In this document: one piece after another, positions 62,571 to 64,000 of the stretch
How the letters are laid out: the number at the start of each line of letters is the position of its first letter
How positions within the stretch are numbered: the first letter of the stretch is position 1
Assembly (NCBI RefSeq): GCF_002078875.1
Contig: NC_034438.1
Coordinates: 23,186,067 to 23,250,066, forward strand
Reading direction: 5' to 3'
DNA length: 64,000 nucleotides
Origin: Numida meleagris
Taxonomy: Eukaryota; Chordata; Aves; Galliformes; Numididae
Notes under the pieces: generated by a model
The model's input: the letters and a program-made list of their open reading frames with translations, nothing else
What the model was told of the DNA's origin: nothing
The model's database searches: none
Program-made: the position numbers and the translations under genes

Positions 62571-63656
62571 ATGGTCTCCACCAGGCAGCGGGCTCACCTC
62601 AAGAAGGCTGTGGCGACCCAGACCGAGGGCCTGCCCAGAGATGTAGCAGTACAGGTCTCAGGCTGCAGGGAGTGCCTGAGCCTGCTGCTGCCGGGGGAGG
62701 GTGGCAGCGATTCCACCTGTGTGAGGTGTGAGCAGGTGGATGAGCTGCTCAGCATGGTAGTGGAGCTCAAGGAGGAGGTAGAGAGATTGAGATACATCAG
62801 GGAATGTGAGCAGGAGATAGACTGGTGGTGTAACTCTCTGCAGGAAAGACACCGGAGTGAAACCCCTCAGACGGTGGCAGATCCTCTTGCCTGCCATGAT
62901 CGAGCTGTGGGAAACAAACTGGGAGAAGAGGAGGAATGGAAGCAGGTCCCAGCTTGGCGACGCAGGCAACCCCCATCCCGGCCTACCTCGGTTCCCCAGG
63001 TGCCTCTATGTAACAGGTTTGAGGCCCTGGAACCTGAGAGAGAGGTGAGTGAGGATGCAGGAGGAGCTCTGCCTGCAAGGTTGCCAAAGTTGCCCAAGGT
63101 GAGGCGGTCGACTCCACGGCTTGAGACCGCCTCTGCCAGGAAGGACAGAAGGGTGATCGTCGTAGGCGATTCCCTTCTGAGGGGAATGGAGGGCCCTATA
63201 TGTCGGCCTGACCCTACCCGTAGGGAGGTGTGCTGTCTCCCTGGGGCTCGGGTCAGGGATATCTCTAGAAAACTACCCAGTTTGATCCACCCCTCTGATT
63301 ATTATCCCTTACTAATAGTACAGGCTGGCAGCGATGAGACCACTGACAGAAGCCTGAAACTTATCAAGAATGACTTCAGGGGACTAGGGCGGTTAGTTCA
63401 GGGAATAGGAGCACAGGTAGTATTTTCTTCCATCCCTTCACTGACAGAGAAGGACACTGAAAGGAGCAGGAAAACCCATCTCCTAAACATGTGGCTGAGA
63501 GGCTGGTGCAAACGCAAGAATTTTGGGTTCTTTGATCACGGGGCGGTTTACTCGGCACCAGGCCTGAGGTCTGCTGATGGGTCCGGCCTGTCTCAAAGGG
63601 GGAAACGCATCCTTGCCCAAGAGCTGGCAGGCCTTACAGAGAGGGCTTTAAACTAG
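62571..63656 (+). CDS. CR1 ORF1 protein, SGNH-hydrolase-like
   Basis: A 361-codon frame starts at ATG 62571, which has A at -3 and G at +4 and is the first ATG of the frame. Domains in order: a basic start (MVSTRQRAHLKK); two CxxC pairs, CREC near residue 31 and CVRC near residue 53, that may bind zinc; a heptad-rich segment (ELKEEVERL) likely to form a coiled coil; a basic linker (AWRRRQPP); then an SGNH/GDSL-type esterase-like domain. It shows the nucleophile motif VIVVGDSLLRG near residue 197. In CR1, ORF1 proteins bind RNA and form the particle used with ORF2. Two hydrolase positions depart from the family: the block with Asn (usually GxND) reads GSDE, and the C-terminal Asp-x-x-His reads DGSG. 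The frame ends TTA-AAC-TAG and overlaps the open ORF2 frame. Confidence 0.92.
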   Translation: MVSTRQRAHLKKAVATQTEGLPRDVAVQVSGCRECLSLLLPGEGGSDSTCVRCEQVDELLSMVVELKEEVERLRYIRECEQEIDWWCNSLQERHRSETPQTVADPLACHDRAVGNKLGEEEEWKQVPAWRRRQPPSRPTSVPQVPLCNRFEALEPEREVSEDAGGALPARLPKLPKVRRSTPRLETASARKDRRVIVVGDSLLRGMEGPICRPDPTRREVCCLPGARVRDISRKLPSLIHPSDYYPLLIVQAGSDETTDRSLKLIKNDFRGLGRLVQGIGAQVVFSSIPSLTEKDTERSRKTHLLNMWLRGWCKRKNFGFFDHGAVYSAPGLRSADGSGLSQRGKRILAQELAGLTERALN

Positions 63657-64000
63657 AGAGGAAGGGGGAAGGGGATAAAACCAGCCCTGCAAGAGGTGTG
63701 CCTAGGTGGGCATCGGGATTAGGGGTGAGGCAAGGGGCTCAGCTGAAGTGCGTCTATGCCAATGCCCGCAGCATGAGCAACAAACAGGATGAGCTGGAAG
63801 CCTTTGTGCGGCAGGCAAACTATGACCTAGTTGCCATTACAGAAACATGGTGGGATCGCTCCCATGACTGGAGTGCTGCGATGGATGGCTACAAGCTCTT
63901 CAGGAAGGATAGGCAAGGAAGGAGGGGTGGTGGCGTGGCTCTGTATGTTAGAGACTGTTATGATGTTATTGAACTTGCAACTGGGGAAGACAACGTTGAA
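63578..64000 (+). CDS. CR1 ORF2, endonuclease start (partial, off right edge)
   Basis: This open frame, -1 relative to ORF1, is open from just after a TGA at 63575-63577 to the window end. The first ATG is at 63773 (MSNKQDELEAFV), inside the endonuclease fold. Residues before it, including the catalytic-region motif YANARS, are needed for the domain, so translation probably does not begin at that ATG. The visible part holds ITETWWDRSHDW (the catalytic Glu), RRGGGVALYV and no stops. ORF2 encodes the APE-like endonuclease and reverse transcriptase. How the ribosome reaches it is discussed in the findings. Confidence 0.88.
63647..63653 (+). promoter_or_regulatory. Candidate -1 frameshift heptamer TTTAAAC
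   Basis: The heptamer is read T-TTA-AAC in the ORF1 frame and is followed at once by the TAG stop (63654-63656). It fits the X-XXY-YYZ slippery rule. Slipping back one base gives TTT-AAA-CTA-GAG, the open ORF2 frame. A purine-rich stretch (GAGAGGAAGGGGGAAGGGG) follows. No convincing stem or pseudoknot downstream could be seen by eye. Confidence 0.5.

Larger units (their letters stand above)
62100..64000 (+). mobile_element. 5'-extended CR1 LINE with open ORF1 and ORF2 start (partial)
   Basis: Unlike the other copies, this one extends through ORF1 into a G+C-rich leader. Its start is near 62100 (the exact base is not determinable; the region GCGGAGACCAGTCTCGGAGC at about 62106-62125 looks like element sequence). 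Leader, ORF1 (62571-63656) and the start of ORF2 follow in the standard order, and the element continues off the right edge. Within the visible part ORF1 and ORF2 have no frameshift or stop. CR1 copies are usually heavily 5'-truncated, so this is a rare form. Confidence 0.9.

Noticed and set aside
63654..63745. A possible hairpin (GCCC...GGGC, AGGG...CCCT) downstream of the slippery heptamer
   Set aside because: Only 4-base stems with long loops could be drawn by eye, too weak to call a stimulatory structure.
50853..64000. Search for AP3B1 exon 2
   Set aside because: No segment encoding the expected adaptin N-terminal helix with splice sites was found by eye; intron 1 probably extends beyond the window.

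Overview
The window looks like a piece of a bird nuclear genome, most likely a galliform such as chicken or a relative. The evidence is the dense CR1 LINE content (about twenty pieces), avian-type LTRs, two mariner copies resembling the chicken element Galluhop, AT-rich non-coding DNA, and two CpG-island promoters of conserved vertebrate genes. Only two host genes are visible. SCAMP1 lies on the minus strand (coding exon 1 at 16448-16504, exon 2 at 869-946). AP3B1 lies on the plus strand (coding exon 1 at 50722-50852). They are arranged head to head about 34 kb apart. The same pair is divergent on human 5q14, a region that corresponds to the chicken Z chromosome, so a Z-linked location is likely (inference from known synteny, not from sequence here).

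Layout. 1-868 is SCAMP1 intron 2 and holds a solo LTR with a perfect 5-bp target duplication. 947-16447 is SCAMP1 intron 1 (15.5 kb), with a second LTR, several CR1 pieces and a diverged 120-bp tandem duplication. About 16220-16800 is the SCAMP1 CpG island. 16800-49800 is intergenic, with no recognisable protein-coding host gene. It carries two mariner copies, a 2.1-kb degenerate CR1 with an endonuclease reading frame, three LTRs, smaller CR1 pieces and microsatellites. About 50440-51030 is the AP3B1 CpG island, with an E-box of lysosomal-gene (CLEAR) type and an ETS site. 50853-64000 is AP3B1 intron 1, very rich in CR1. It includes a three-level nest of insertions (54748-57016) and, at the right edge, a 5'-extended CR1 with an open ORF1 (62571-63656) and the start of ORF2.

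How the parts relate. Both host genes act in post-Golgi membrane traffic: SCAMP1 is a secretory carrier membrane protein, and AP3B1 is the beta-3A subunit of the AP-3 adaptor, which sorts cargo to lysosome-related organelles. They are neighbours and not an operon. The most interesting signal is at the CR1 ORF1/ORF2 junction. ORF1 ends in a T-TTA-AAC heptamer in the zero frame directly before its TAG stop, and a -1 slip on it enters the open ORF2 frame exactly. This has the form of a programmed -1 frameshift site and is kept in a second CR1 copy 41 kb away. Whether it is already described or functional cannot be decided from this window.
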